Assembly: GCA_029204225.1 (NCBI GenBank)
Contig: CM055097.1
Coordinates: forward strand, 42,822,858 to 42,886,857
From: Diphasiastrum complanatum
Taxonomy: Eukaryota; Streptophyta; Lycopodiopsida; Lycopodiales; Lycopodiaceae
Direction of reading: 5' to 3'
Length of the DNA: 64,000 nucleotides
In this document: positions 1-13,700 of the stretch, one piece after another
Layout: every line of letters starts with the position of its first letter
How positions within the stretch are numbered: the first letter of the stretch is position 1
Translations under genes and position numbers: made by a program
The notes under the pieces: model-generated
What the model saw: the letters and a program-made list of their open reading frames with translations, nothing else
Told to the model about the DNA's origin: nothing
The model's database searches: none

Positions 1-680
1 CTCCAAGAAGGAGATTATGAAATCTCCCTCAGATTTCAGGATCAGATCTGATTGCTGATTGCAGATCAGCTTGTTGCTTGAGGTCGCAAATTTGCAAGTC
101 ATTTCTGGAATTATTCGCTACTGATCAGAAGGAAGATCACTGGAATAGTTCACTGAAAAACAGCAGGTCAGATTGCTAGAAAACAGCAGATCAGATTGTT
201 GGAAGACAGTAGGTCAGATCACTAAAGGACAGGTTAGATCGCTGGAAGACAGCAGGGTAGATAGCTGAATTGCTAAAAATCAGACCTGCTACAATACAAA
301 ACAGTTTGCTAGAAATTGTTCGTTGGACTGAGCTAGGACTGCTCGCTGGTCTGCTAAATAGCGATCATTGTTGGATCTAGATCACTACTACTTTATACAG
401 ATTGCTGCAAGGACAGGGATGCTGTTGGAAGATTATTGTTGCATAGCTATTCCCTATTGAAAATCACAGAAGGCTGTTGGATCTGGACAGCAAAGAGTTT
501 TTGAGTTAGTTCACTGGATCTGCAAGGCAGAGAGCTGATTATTTGGAGAAGATTTGTTCACTACCAGATCACTTGTTGTGGAGAAGAACTGCTCGTTAGA
601 AACGAGTTTCTTCATAGGTTGTGATAGCTTGATACAAAAATCAAATTCATTGTTGCAAAGTTTGGCTGTCAAAGATCAAG
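1..680 (+). repeat. Low-complexity word-rich repeat (GATCAGATTGCT / CAGATC words)
   Basis: No gene is visible. The sequence is built from short recurring words such as cagatcagattg, ggaagacagcag and gatcactg, spaced every 20-40 bases. It resembles an untranslated leader of an LTR element upstream of the 1.1 kb repeat that follows. The type of parent element is not identified. Confidence 0.45.
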
Positions 681-949
681 TTTGATCATTAGCATTGCAT
701 CTTCATTGGTTTTTCAAAGAGCTACAAGATTCGAGTTTGCATGCATGTTGGGTCATCATGAAGATTTGAGTTACTGTTGGAGCTTTTTGCATGCAATTGA
801 AAGTACAGCAAGACAATCACATACACAAGTGGGAGTTTATCACATGCAAGTTGAGGATGACTACATGCAAGGAAGCCTGGAAATACACAGATTGCTAGGA
901 TACAATGGTGAATCTTGATGCATGCTGAAGGAGGTCTCAAGAATAAGGA

Positions 950-2100
950 TCAGCAATACAACTAGGAGTTGTTTGCAAACAGGTGCAAGGTGAAGAAGGG
1001 ATTCACAAAAGTAATCAGAACAAGGTTCGTCACAAAAAATGGAAGGGTTAACTCACAGGGAAAGGAAACTCTACATGAAACAAAAGAGATGGTAGGGGAA
1101 GACAATCAGCGATCAAGGTGATGCTGAAGCTGCAAAAAGCGGGTACCAACAAGCATACTGAAGGAAGGTCAACTTCAAAGGTTCTAAGATTGACAAGGTT
1201 TTGTCGAGGTTGGAATCGACAAAGGTGCAAACTCTTAAGAGGGAGTTGCATGAGAAGTATAGACTATGAGTCTACATAGGTAAATTGATATTCAAGGGGA
1301 TGTTTTCACAGTTTCTTATCATGGTGGCAAATGATAAGTTCATTGTTACAAGTGAGAGGTGTGGCAAGCTGTGTGGTTGACATTCTATGTTGTGTCGGTT
1401 TGGTTTCTATTCAAGTCATAGTAACTTGGTTATGTTGTAGAGACTTTCTTGTCTATCTGAACTAGTATCACTTCAGATTTATGAGTAATCGAAGTGATTG
1501 CTTGTTGTGGTTGTCATGTAATTCCTGGATACCATCCAAGTCATAGTTGATTGTTCATGTGGTGGTACTAAGTGAGATCAATTCTATTTTGAGTTGGAGA
1601 AAAGTTCTAGAATCTATCCAAGTTCATGTTCTGTCATGTGGTAGATTCTTTTATAAGATTGGGAAGCCAAGGTAGTTGATTAGCCGTTGAAAATCATCAG
1701 TACAGGTTGTTGTTTAGCTTCAAGAAAAACAACATGGTTGAAGATGGACGTACACCAAGTTTGCATATGACAAAGTGTCAAATTAAATATCATGATGAAA
1801 TGCTTTCTAGGTTGGAAAGTTGTTTGGTGCAAGTGACTTTGTGTGTGAGATAGAGGTAGGAGATTCCATGGAAAAGATCATGTCAAGTACTTTGTGTGAG
1901 AAAGTATTTGCAGGAGAGTATCAGTTACTTTGTGTGAGGAAGTATTGTATACATTTATCTTTCTATTGGGGATGCTCTTTTACTTGCATATTTGGTTTGG
2001 TTCATGGATGATATACTATTCTATTTGGAGAGAGTGGTTGGAATGCAAACATGAAGTGTACATCCAGGGGGAGTAGTTCAACTAAAGTCCATCAAGTTCA
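950..2100 (+). repeat. Dispersed 1.1 kb repeat, copy A
   Basis: This segment matches, by eye and over its whole length with small gaps, the reverse complement of 21290-22370. Shared landmarks include the GGGAGTTGCATGAGAAGTAT run near 1241-1260 and TCCTGGATACCATCCAAGTC near 1527. Both copies end at a purine stretch (ccagggggagta here, aaagggggagtg in the other), which looks like a polypurine tract next to an LTR. It carries no convincing protein. It is probably the 3' part of an LTR retroelement. Confidence 0.6.
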
Positions 2101-2508
2101 TCACAAGCGGTAACTTATGAGAGTAACATGACTGAAAACGATTGCGACCACATTCCCAGACCTAGGACGCAGAGACGACACACCACCTAGCCTCAAGCAA
2201 ACACGAGAGTTACACGTCCCATTATGTGAGGCCCTACTTCCCGACGTCGACACCAGAGACAGCATTCAGCCATCCATGTAGCAGCTATGCCTATCACATC
2301 CTTTTTCACGATCCACATTTGGCCTGGGTCTTTCAGACCTTGTTCCATTCATACTGTGGTTATAGTACTCATGCTAGTCATTTACATTCAGAGCTACATG
2401 TACTTTTAATTTCGTATTATTGAGTCGTTACACACGCTCCCTCTGTTACCACACTTGACATGTATCTTTTAGTCTTATATACCTTTTGGTATGGAAAAGA
2501 CATTAATA

Positions 2509-2511
<3 letters not shown>
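2101..2511. other. Unassigned stretch before the first CT tract
   Basis: No coding potential, RNA gene or repeat was recognised. A slightly GC-richer part (2150-2330) leads into AT-rich sequence directly before the (CT)n tract at 2512. Confidence 0.3.
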
Positions 2512-2581
<70 letters not shown>

Positions 2582-2605
2582 CTCTCTCTCTCTCCCTCCC
2601 TCCCT

Positions 2606-2638
<33 letters not shown>
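2512..2638. repeat. (CT)n / (CCCT)n microsatellite at LINE 5' junction
   Basis: About 125 bases of CT repeat with an internal CCCT patch. The LINE fragment starts immediately after it, mid-protein, so the tract marks a 5'-truncation junction. Confidence 0.95.
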
Positions 2639-3386
2639 GACCTTGATGCTGCAGGGCTTCCTGTCAGACCAAGGCCTGTGCTACCGCATTGGTCAGCTGC
2701 GGGTCTCTTCTCATCAGCTTGCTATTGAGACAGGCAGATACACAGACACACCACGACCCTTATGGATCTATCAGTGTTGTACACTACAAGAGGTTGAGGA
2801 TGAGTTTCACTTTATTTTCAAATGCCCAGCTTACTATGAGATCACAGTAGATACCATTGTCTCTATCGGGACATTCCACTCACACTTGGTTCCTTTTTTG
2901 CCTATCCAGATGTGAGATGTGTTGGTTTGCAATTATGCGAGATGTTCTCTTTGAGATCTTCTCTTCTGTCGGATGATCAGGGTGTTGACCACAGCCAGCC
3001 ACATATTACACTTTTCTTTCAGAAAAGAGTTAGGGAGGATACTTCGAAGAGTGAGATTGACATTCTAGCTCGCCGATCGAAGCTCCAGCGTCTTCCTCGA
3101 CCATCCAAATACAGTGTTCATCACTTGAGGCCACCATGTGCCTCACGCCAGATCACACAGTTTTTCTCTCAGTTAGTTTCATTCCTCCGCGTAGCTGGTG
3201 GTTAAGCTACTGCTTTTGTACCCTCACCATAGCTGGAGGTTAAGCTTTGGTTCTATTGCCAACTTATTTCTATTTTATTCTATGTTTTAGTTGAAAGAAA
3301 TAAGTCCGACATGGACAATGCTCCTTTATGATGTACTTTTTCTTGTCTCGTGTGCCAAAGGGCACTCTGTAGACATTATTCTATTC

Positions 3387-3390
<4 letters not shown>
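2639..3390 (+). mobile_element. LINE 3' fragment (ORF2 C-terminus plus 3' UTR), copy 1
   Basis: The reading frame encodes the C-terminal end of a non-LTR retrotransposon ORF2: LRVSSHQLAIETGRY, a decayed cysteine pair, then VEDEFHFIFKCPAYYE, the zinc-knuckle region downstream of reverse transcriptase. A second frame (2912-3202) gives the tail ending RPPCASRQITQFF. The left end begins at DLDAAGLPV, matching an internal position of copy 2 (LDLDTAGLPV), so it is 5'-truncated. About 190 bases of 3' UTR follow, and the next (CT)n tract abuts it. Confidence 0.8.

Positions 3391-3460
<70 letters not shown>
3391..3460. repeat. (CT)n microsatellite between two LINE tails
   Basis: Seventy bases of pure CT repeat lie exactly between the 3' end of LINE copy 1 and the 5'-truncated start of LINE copy 2. 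Confidence 0.95.
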
Positions 3461-3464
<4 letters not shown>

Positions 3465-3955
3465 GCTTATCCTATATATCCAGCGTATCATGATGTTACC
3501 CACAGATGAGCAGAGATACATACAGATGGCACTTGCTTCATCATGTCACCTTTATGACCAGGGACATCGACTATCATGGTTCTCTCAGGCCTCCCAGCTA
3601 CTGGACACACTTGGCATATCTATCACAGACCTTCCATCAGGCACCCATGAGTACATCAGACGCTTTCTCTATAGAGCATATCTGAGACGAACATGGCAGG
3701 GGCAGCTTGGGGTCAAACCCGACTATTACAGGACACACTTTCTGGATCTAGACACAGCAGGACTTCCAGTTTTGCCACACTACCTCACCTCAAGACTATC
3801 TCACGGGCTTCGGTTTCTGATGGGCCAGTTTCGAGTATCTTCACATTTGTTGGCTATTGAGACTGGACGCTTCCAGTGCACCCCGCGAGAGGAGCGGATT
3901 TGCCAGTTGTGCTCATTAGCTATGGTCGAGTCAGAGGAGCATAGTTCTATTCAAG
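3461..3955 (+). mobile_element. LINE 3' fragment, copy 2
   Basis: One open frame covers the ORF2 C-terminal region: DEQRYIQMALASSCHLYDQG, YRAYLRRTWQGQLGVKPDYY, then the GQFRVSSHLLAIETGR and CTPREERICQLC motifs of the knuckle region. It breaks off at about 3945 before the HFxxxC part and runs into unrelated AT-rich sequence, so both ends are truncated. It is the same family as copy 1 but diverged. Confidence 0.85.
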
Positions 3956-4595
3956 GAAAAATCTTACCTCTAGCTTCATAATTCCTATTCTAAGCTATTT
4001 TAGATATGATAAGCGTGTAAACATTCTATCATTTAGAAAAGAGGCTCCATACTCATCCTAGAACCCTAAATCATCTTTTCTTTTCATGATGTCTTTGAGG
4101 GGAGCCTTAAAATTATCATGTGCCAACTAGCTAGAATTTTTTTGTTTCACACATCCTAATTGAACCATATAAATTGGAGAACTGGATCAAAATTATGTTG
4201 ATAGATTGTTGATCCTTCAAGCCCAATTAACAACAAATCATTATATATGTTGCAAGCCCAAGGACCCAAACACAAGTACTAGTCCATTTCGACCATCCAA
4301 ATTTGTTACACAATCTTATCTGACCTTTATGAAGAGGAAATATACATAACACGTAAAAAGAAACAAGAAAAAGAATTATGAAACTTTTTCCTCTTTTTTC
4401 CCAAGGTTAAGTTCCCCCAAACTCTTTCACAAACATTCCTCTCAGCTATGACTCCTCCCCTTTAGATTAAAATCTAGATGAAAATTGTATGTAGTGGTGT
4501 ACCAAATGTACCATACAATGATAGATGCTTTATTGTGCTTTCAATTTTTACACAAAGAATCTCAAGGAGATTAAAAAAAATTACTTCTTACACAC
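3956..4595. other. Downstream intron of the DTX45-like gene, no feature seen
   Basis: AT-rich sequence with no coding signal on either strand. By position it lies inside the transporter intron after exon 10. Confidence 0.4.
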
Positions 4596-4759
4596 CTGCC
4601 CTGCCAGTGCTAAAGAATCAGAAAGCAATGAAGCAGCCAGCCAAATCTGCATGCATATCTGGTGTGCTGCCATGGAGACAGCCCCTTGTCGAGCTGCCAT
4701 TGATGTAGCTAACGTAATAGTGAGCAATATGGCCAATGTCCTTCCAAGAAGTAGGCCAC
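4596..4759 (-). CDS. DTX45: DTX45-like exon 10 (last exon in window)
   Basis: The acceptor is attttggcag|GTGGCC. The exon encodes GGLLLGRTLAILLTITLATS, MAARQGAVSMAAHQICMQIW and LAASLLSDSLALAGQ. The donor CAG|GTGTGTAAG is in phase 0. The expected continuation (A-L-I-A-S-type motif) was not found between 1 and 4595, so the next intron is at least 4.6 kb or the gene is truncated. Confidence 0.93.
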
Positions 4760-7700
4760 CTGCCAAAATTTACCAAAAAAATGTTCAAGCACATTGCTTC
4801 TTCTTTAAGGTTCTTGGGAATAATTGCTACCCTTCTAAGTTACCTTAAAATAGTTTGAAAATTAAGACTTTCTAAGATAAATATGTTCTTTATCCTAAAA
4901 ATAAAAAAAGTGTTACAATTGATCCTCTGTGCAAGATAAATCTCCTTCTTTAGGAGCTTTAGACAGATACTGGTACATATGGCACTATCTTCCAAATTTA
5001 GGAAGCATGCATATACTATTGTTCTTATTGTCTACAAAGTAAACACCGTAACTCGAGCAAGATCTATTTACAGGAAAAATGAATCACATGTGGACCTAAG
5101 TGATATACACTATATACATAACATGGCTTACAAATTTCAAAACAGTAAATGTATATTTTGCATGTTTTTGTGTGCAATGAAGAGAGTGGAACAAGATATA
5201 CATATATACAATTAAAAAAGCCACATTGATATCAAAGAAGTACAAAAGAGACAATACTGAAGATATAATTAGTGAAATTAATCCAGATATAAGCATTGAT
5301 GTAGAAAAGGGCAAGCGAGGTAGCATAAAAACTTTCACAGAGCCTATATTTTTTTTATTTTTTTATTTTGATGATATTGCAAGATATATAGTTGTTACCA
5401 AATTCCAATGGAGAACTACAATATTGACAAGAGAAGAAATACATTGTTATACTCGGTAGCTAGTCTTAAATTTCGTAGAACCCACGGTTCTCAGAACCGT
5501 GGGTCCTGGGAACCGTGGGGTGAACCGTACCACGGTTCATGAACTGTGGTAGGGTTCCTCTATATAATTAATCAATTAATTAATTACCAGATTTCAGATT
5601 TCGGACAGATTTGGACAGACACAGATTTGGACCTGATCCATAATAGATTTGGACAGACAAATAGGACCTGATCCATAATAGAATTTCTGGTCCAAAATAG
5701 GACCTGATCCACACAGACACAGACACAGACACAGATTTGGACCTGATCCATAACAGATTTGGACCATAGAACCCACGGTTCCCCGTGGGTTCTGGGAACC
5801 GTGGAAGGAACCGTACCACGGTTCCTTGAACCGTGGTACGGTTCATGTAAAAAAATAATTAATTAATTAATTAATTAATTTTCCTAAATTCCCCCCCAAA
5901 ACCCCTCAAAGCTCGTTTTTGTCCCTCTCTCTTTGTCTCCCTCTCTCTTATCAATTTTTGTCCCTCTCTCTCTGTCTCCCTCTCTCTTATCAATTTGGGA
6001 GATTAAATCATTTGAAGTTAATAATCTAAGTAGGGAGAATCTGCTTTTTCTGAAAAAAATTTGGCATGTTTTTAGCAATTCATTGGGCTATTTTTGGGGG
6101 TAAGACAAAAAAAAATTAATTAATTAATTATTCAGTACGGCTCACCACGGTTCTGGGCAAAAATTTCAAAGAACCGTACGGTTCACTGTACAGTTCTCAG
6201 AACCGTGGTGAACCATTAACGGTTCATTAATTTTATGATTTGGACAGACACAGACACAGATTTATGGTTTTTATTGGCAATTTTTTGGCCTTTTTTTAGA
6301 ATTTTTTTGGGCTGTTTTTCGTGGGAAACTGAAAAAAAAATTAATTAATCAATTGATTAATTGTACGGTTCACCACGGTTTTGGCCAAAATTTTTAGTGA
6401 ACCATGTACGAATCCCAGAACCGTGGTGAACCATACACAGTTCATTAATTCTATGGTTTTAATGTCAATGAAAACATTTCAATATTGAACGTTTGCATAA
6501 AATTAGAAGGAAAGCTTGCCACGTGTCATCTTTCGAGCCCACCTCTAAATCTCTCTCTGGGTCCACTCAGGCCTACATGGCAGAGCTCGGTTGGCTTGCC
6601 GCACAAGCCTATGACAAGCCTACATGGCTTGCCATGTGGCAAACCCCAAGCTTGCATGATTTGCCATGTGGCAGGCCTACATGGCTTGCCATGTGGCAAC
6701 CTATGATAGGCTTGGTGGATAGAAGGCCTATGTGGTTGCCGAGAAACGCGTTTCTGGCCAACTCTGATATGTATATATCATAGTTGCACAGAAATGCCGT
6801 TCTGGAAATAAAACATTTCTAGAAACACCTCGTTCTGGATTCAGATCTCTAGAAAAAAAAAACAATTAAACATCAATAGGGATTAACGGAATGCAATAGG
6901 AATTGATGCACGTAAATTGGACCACATTGTACCCAAAACATTCGGCAACCTACATAAATGTACTGAAATGTTTTTTTTTTTTTTTGTGGGCAATATGGGT
7001 ATCAAATTAAAGTTGTAGGTTGCTAAGTGTTTCAGTTACAGTGTGGTCCAATTTAAGTGCATCAATCCCTGTTGAATTCTGTCAATCCCTATGAATTTTT
7101 AAAGATCTTTTTCTGTTTTTTTATAGCGATTTTGGATACAAATACGCATTTCTTGGAACGCTTTTGCCGATAAACGCGTTTCAAGCCAACTCTGATATGT
7201 ATATATCATAGTTGCATAGAAACGCGGTTCTGGAAATAAAACATTTCGAGAAACACCTCGTTCTGGATTCAGATCTCTAGAAAAAAAAAACAATTAAACG
7301 TCAGTAGGGATTAACAGAATGCAATAGGAATTGATGCACGTAAATTGGACCACATTGTACCCAAAACATTCGGCAACCTACATAAATGTACTGAACTTAA
7401 TTAATGCTTCGATTTGATACCCATATTGCCAGCAAAAATAAAAATAAAAAAGACGCTTCTACGGAACATTGCCCCAAACCAAAAACGCATTTCAAAAACT
7501 CGTTCTAAACGCGTTTCTATATGCGTTTCTAGAAGAGCAGTGCAACTATGGTCTATATATATGTATGCGTATATCATAGATGCATGGGGTGTTCCGGAAC
7601 ACGTTCAAGGTTCAGGAACGCGTTCCGTGTTTTTGACCCGAAACATTGCCCCATGTTTTTTGTTTTGCAATATGGATGTCAAAATTGCTCCATTTTTTAT

Positions 7701-10700
7701 GGGGAATATTTTTTCAAAGCTTTTCATGCACTGCAGAAGCCAAATTTTGTTGAATACTAGGTATTTCTAATTCACTAATTTATTGATTCCTGATGTGCTG
7801 ATTCACCGATTCACGGATCAATGCATCTCAAGTCTACAGTGAAAATTTCAGTGTTTGGGAATATTGACCTCAATGAAATAGACTGTGCTCTCTCTTACTC
7901 TATGCTAGCAGATACAAGGACTCCCTCCTGCTGATGAGGCTGATGTTGGTGGTGGCGATGCTCTCACTCTGCGTCTGCGTGTGCCGCCACTCCTGCCTCT
8001 ACGTCTGCCTCTCTCCCCAGCCTGCCTCTTTCCCCAGCCTGGAGCCTAATTATCTTCTTGTTACGAAGGTGTTGGTTGAGCTGCGTTCCCGAGGAGGGGG
8101 CGTGGGGGGCTTGCCCCCTCACCTGTGTCGTCGGGGGGCCAAGGGGGGCCCAAGGAGAAATTTTCAAATTGTTATTTCGTAGTTGATATGGACCGTTCGT
8201 AGATTTGACCATTCATTTTTGGCTGTCTACTATTGTGATTGGTTTTTAGATTGGTTTGCAGATTTTTTTGAAACTTAAAAAAAATTTGGTCTCATGGCAT
8301 AAAAACATCAACCAAATAAATCCCCAAAATCTGTAATATATCCGAATGTCGCTGCAACCCCTCACCAAAAGAAGAAATCAACGTCATATTGTCAACATAA
8401 AGTAGAATGGAAATGAGTATATCACCAGGAGTACATCCAAGACCACCATCCTAGTTGATGGCTTTCTTAAACTCTTCAATGTACAAACCCAAACGTGTGC
8501 GGGAGACGGAACAACCCTACTTCACCTCAATAGTACTCCTGACTTTCTCAGAGAACCTCCTCAGATCTAAAACATCCCCAAACCTGCTCATACAATGCCA
8601 TGATAGCAAATATGGTATCTGTAGAGAAGCCAAGATCTCTCAACCTCTGCATGAGCAGTGTCGCGGAACTAAAAGTCGAAAGCTTTCCGGAATCCACAAA
8701 ACAATAGTAAACTCTCATGTCTTAACCTAACCTCCTCAATGATAGCTCGAAGTGTGAACACTTGATCAATGGTGGAATGTTGTGCCCTGAAACTGGCCTG
8801 ATGATCCAAGGCATGCAACCTCGTGTCTTTGCCTCATTACTAATAGCTACTTGAAGGATAGTGCCATAAGCTTAGCCATAATGTGCCCATGCATAATGGT
8901 ACGATAGTTATCAAGCTTCATAGGATCACCACTTTTGTGGATAGAATGGATAATATTGGTGCACCATGATAGAGGAAAACCAAAAATGGCAGCATGATTA
9001 AGAAGTGAGGCTTAAATGGGTGCAAGTATATCCAAGTATATCAGTGGCTTGAATCGGGAGTTCATACTAAGTCATCAATATCCCATGCTCGAGGCGATTT
9101 CAACTTCTCAATGGCAAAGAAAAAAGAGAAAGTGGAAGGGCGAGGAGATATCACAATCAGATCTATGGGAAAAGTGTAAAGTGATACTATAAAGAAGGTC
9201 AACCAATCTCTTCTGTTCAGAAGCCTCATAAGAACACATCTAGCGGCGCCAAGTGTAGCTATGTAAACGTCTAAAGTTACGAAGATGACGAGAGAAAGAA
9301 GATTGTGCGTGAATAACTTGGAGTTGTTTACGTACATCATCGTATCAAGGTTGGTAAGGATGACGTACATGTGAGCAATCGGAATAACTACAATGTTTGG
9401 ACGAGAAAGCCATGGAGGCAGCAATGTGAAGAGCCGTAGTGAGAAAAAAGGCCTGGGAGTAGATCGGGCTATCATATGGGAAATTCCAGAGTATGAAAGA
9501 GAGAGCTTCTGATAAAGGTGTGAATATACACGACCAAAATTATGTTTGAGAGCACGTTCTAATGGAGAGGGATTAGATGGAGAAAGACAACGCTGAGCTC
9601 AAATGTGCAGATAGAAAGGAATGATCAGATAGAGTAGGGAGAAACAATGAAATAAGATAAAAAAGGGTATGAGGGATGATGATCCCTTGAAATAATCCAT
9701 GACACTATGGCCACCACAATGAGCGTGGCAAGTATAGTCACTAGAACTCGGCCAACAAGACAAGCCATTAAAATTGGTAAGCTCATTAGCTTCACCTAGC
9801 TGAAAAAAATGCTCACCATATGTTCAAACCAGGCCACCAACATCAACAAAGATCTTGTCTATCCCCACAAGCAGTGAGCACATATTCTCAAAGGGATTAT
9901 TTATAAGAGCACAAAAAAACATAGGGATCAACCAAAAAGAAAGGATCAAGGAAAACTTGACTGGACTTTAAATTTTTTTAGGTTAAAGTAGACAAACAAA
10001 AGCAACAGAGTTTCGAAATTTCAATCATGATTCCAAGTAGTAAACAATTCAGAGCAATGGCTGGTAGATGCTAACCAGATTTTAAAAATCGGTCAAATCG
10101 CAAGTTATTTAACGTGGGAGGGATGAGTAGAACATATTTGTTCAAGCTCCGCAAAAGAATTATAGCCATTGCATACCTGCATAAGGAACAACAGGCACAA
10201 ATCTGAGTGATTAGCTACAATGTATATTTCAACTTCCTTAAGTTTCTCTGCCCTTGCAAAAAGCTCTAAATGCACATAAGACAAAATCATGTAAAATCAC
10301 TTTCCACAACTTCAATGACTAGAGCAACTGCACAATTAAGAAGCCAAGGGACGCCGACTCTTCTCAAACGCAATAGCCCTACTTGCTACTAGAGTCATTT
10401 TGTCATAATCCTACAATTTAGCGAAATATCATTTTCTTTTGGGAATTTATATGTTCTAAACCACTAATGAGATCCAGCATAGGCCAATAAATTTGGCAAA
10501 AAATTAAAGTATAAAAGTTACCCCACATAGCCAGCTTCTTTCTTAGCCTGATGAACCCTTGATATCTTTCTTTACTTTTATCATGTTACAGAATTACAAC
10601 CTTAAAGCTCATTTATCTAGCACCCTCCACAGTATAAAGATATTCTATGACTAGATGCTTACTGTGATGCAACAGTTGCAAGAGCTGCACCTTTGATACC

Positions 10701-13700
10701 AAATCCCAGCCCAAATATCAGAAGGGAGTCCAGAAGAAGATTAAGAATGTTGCTTGCCACTGTTCCAAACAACAATGACAAGTGTTGAGATGATACCTTT
10801 TGGCATATTAGAGACCTTGAACCACAAGATTGACAGGCTTCACCTCTGGTCAACTTTTCTTAAATAGGTATATACGACTTCCTTCAGTGCTGAACAACCA
10901 GTACACATTGCCAGAAGACAATCACACAATAGAAATACCTAACATGTAAGAAGAAAACTCAAAAAAGTACCACCCATAGATTCGAATAGACCTTTAAGAA
11001 TTCTGTGGACTGAAAAATCTTCAACATAATGGGACCTACACTTCTTGAGACGGATCTAAGACCATGGTTTTCTCAAATGATAAAGGCTGGCTTTTCCAGA
11101 TCAAACCATCTACAACAGCTGAAAGGGTAAGAAAATAAGATCAAATCGAAGAAAAATTTAGAGCTTCAAAGTGGCCAGCTCTGAAAATAGCAAAGTTTCA
11201 ATAGACAATAAATAAGCTGATTCACTTACAAACGCCTCTTGGAGGCGAGAGGCGTTTGTTTCACTTAGTGTATACAAATTCATTCCAAGTACAAATTGCA
11301 AGCACATGTGTATGTTTCTCTTATAACAGTCAGGCCAAACCATGATCTCTTACCAATCCTTCCTTATTTTCATTACTAGACACAGCTTTTGTTCTAGTTT
11401 CACTTTCAAAAAAGTTTTGAGAATTGTCAACGCATTAACTTTCTGTTCAAATGACATGCAATGCTCGAACAATCTTTACAATGGCAAACATGTCATTTTG
11501 GCTCACTTGTTTGGAGTTCCCAAGGAATTTTAGTTCAGCAAGTACTAAAAATTACATACAAGCCACGGCAAACATGTATGGCACTTGAAAGAACTTCACA
11601 GCCTCAATTCAAACTTCCAGCTTGCAAGTTTGGGCAGTTGGCTGGTTAAAGACTACCTGCTTCCATGTATCTACCCATAAAAATATATATACAACCCAGG
11701 TAAAAACCAGGAAATTTTGTGAAGATTCAAATAAGAAGACATGTGACTTATTGCTTAAGGCCCTGAGCAGTATCAAGCATGTGATGGATCACAAGAAGAA
11801 ACATTAGATCCATCCTTCATTGAATTGCACCAATGACTTAGTCTACTTTCAACAATCTGACTAAAAAATTTCTATAAAAAGGTGTTCTTACTGCAGTAAC
11901 TAAGCCTTTGAGGGCAGAAAGTGACTTAGGAGGACAAGCATGTGCTGCTGCATATCTGCACAATTTGGTACGGAATATCCAACAGACTTATTAAATCACC
12001 ACACTGGTTTAAGGATAAGCTACTTCTTGATGTCACAGGGAGAAATTGGATTACAAGTAATATGGACCGAATAGCTTTTGCAATAAACCTTGACACAATC
12101 AGAACTGGTTACTTAGGATGAGAGTTCTCTAAATGTATTCAGATTTGTTTGAATGTTGATTTGAACTTAATTCAGACCTTCAGATTTAGAATCAGTTTGA
12201 ATCCATAGAATTACAAACTTTTCTTTTAGGATTCTAAGGCGTAGAAGTTAGAGCTTTAACAAGACTACTTTCATTATAAACAGATATGCCAAAGTATCAA
12301 TGTTTACATATAAAAGCTTAGCACTCATGGCCTTATTGCCCTGAAAATATTAACATATGTGTATGTTTGATAGCATATTTCAAAAATGTTTGGAACATTT
12401 GATTGCTATACTGCATGATCAAGGATATGGATGCAGTGAAATGAAGCAGCAGGCACGTTCAACCTTATAACAAAAAGGGAAGTGCATCAGGTGTGATCAT
12501 TGTACAATAATCTTTATCGATTTAAACAAAGCTCACTTAGACTATGAATTTAGATAGACTTATCGACATTATAAATTGCATTAAAAACAATGTCAAATCC
12601 TCATCAAAAAAATGCCGCAACTTGCCACCAACAATTGATCTGCAAATAGAGCACCAGCAGCAAATAGCAAATGAATATTCGAATAAGTACTATAAGAATC
12701 ATTCGGGGAGTTGGGAAACTTTTCAAAACATTGTCATTAGTTAAAGCAGTCATAGCTGGCAACCCGCCATATAGGCAGCAAGCAAAGATAAACTTGCTGT
12801 ACCATTTGGCCAGTTTTATTTAATTTCAGGATGCACTTTGGAAACACGGGCATTTCAAATGCAGAAAAATGAGTGGTTTGGGTGAAAGTAAACAGCAAGT
12901 GGTACAGTAGGAAACAAGCCAGCCGCGAGGACATTATTTCCAAATGAAATGGAAAGAAAGCTGATTTTTAAAGTTTCCAACAAAGAATAGATAACAGAAC
13001 AAACTTGTTTTAAGATTGCATCACAGGCTATGCAAAATCCAAAGTGTGATATGTCAAACAATGGAAAACATGGTTTAATCTTCATGATTAGCTGCTTGAT
13101 CAAATATTGTAGTTTGACATACAGCGACACGACAAAATCATTAATGCTATGTATCAATGTGATGTCTAGGATAGAACCCAACATGACAAAGGAGACATGC
13201 AATCTTAAACCTTATGGAGTCCACCCAGAAAATCTTAAGCAATCAGCCCCAACATGTATAGTGTAGACCAAATACTACGATGTCCCTACTCACTTCGTCA
13301 GCACCCGTGAATAGGTTCAGGTCACATGCACAAACATATGTCCACATCAACTCTCATGCATTTGTACAAAGTCAGTTTCTGTCACTTCTGTGAGGTGAAG
13401 GCAGACCCAATCATGATGAAGGCTAGCGCTAGAGCAAAGCTAATCAAATGAACCTAGCAATGCACCCAGTTAATGCTATATGTCATGAAATCAAGAGGTA
13501 ATAATGAAAAAAAATTCTATGTTATAGCGTACTTATCCACTATCATGACTGGAGGCATTCAAAGTAGCAAAGAATCATAAGAATGGGAGAGAACTCATGT
13601 TGTATCGTACTTATCCACTGTCAGAGTGAGAACAAGAGACAACCAAATCTTGCAATAATCACTAGACATTTGTTTCGAAACGTATGAATAGCTTCTCATC

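Noticed and set aside
2460-2915. 151-codon frame rich in Ser-Leu repeats
   Set aside because: The repeated part is a translated CT microsatellite; only the LINE-derived tail is meaningful. The same holds for frames at 3291-3509 and 19571-19855.
4844-4894. Candidate transporter exon encoding IKNIFILESLNFQTIL between exons 8 and 10
   Set aside because: Splice sites looked good, but its phase missed exon 10 by one base. The true exon 9 was found at 10076-10176 with a full family match and correct phases.
5474-6455. Outer element assigned as a complete hAT-like insertion
   Set aside because: Ends resemble the family, but flanking 8-mers (TTAAATTT and GTTTTAAT) do not match, so only the inner element is called.
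9062-9475. 137-codon minus-strand frame that could pass for a membrane protein
   Set aside because: It covers the linker between LINE endonuclease and RT, and its end (EKLKSPRAWDIDDLV) is the start of the RT region.
10105-10290. Minus-strand open frame with KLKEVEIYIVANHSDLCLLF
   Set aside because: It runs through intron sequence into exon 9 in the wrong frame; no family motif.
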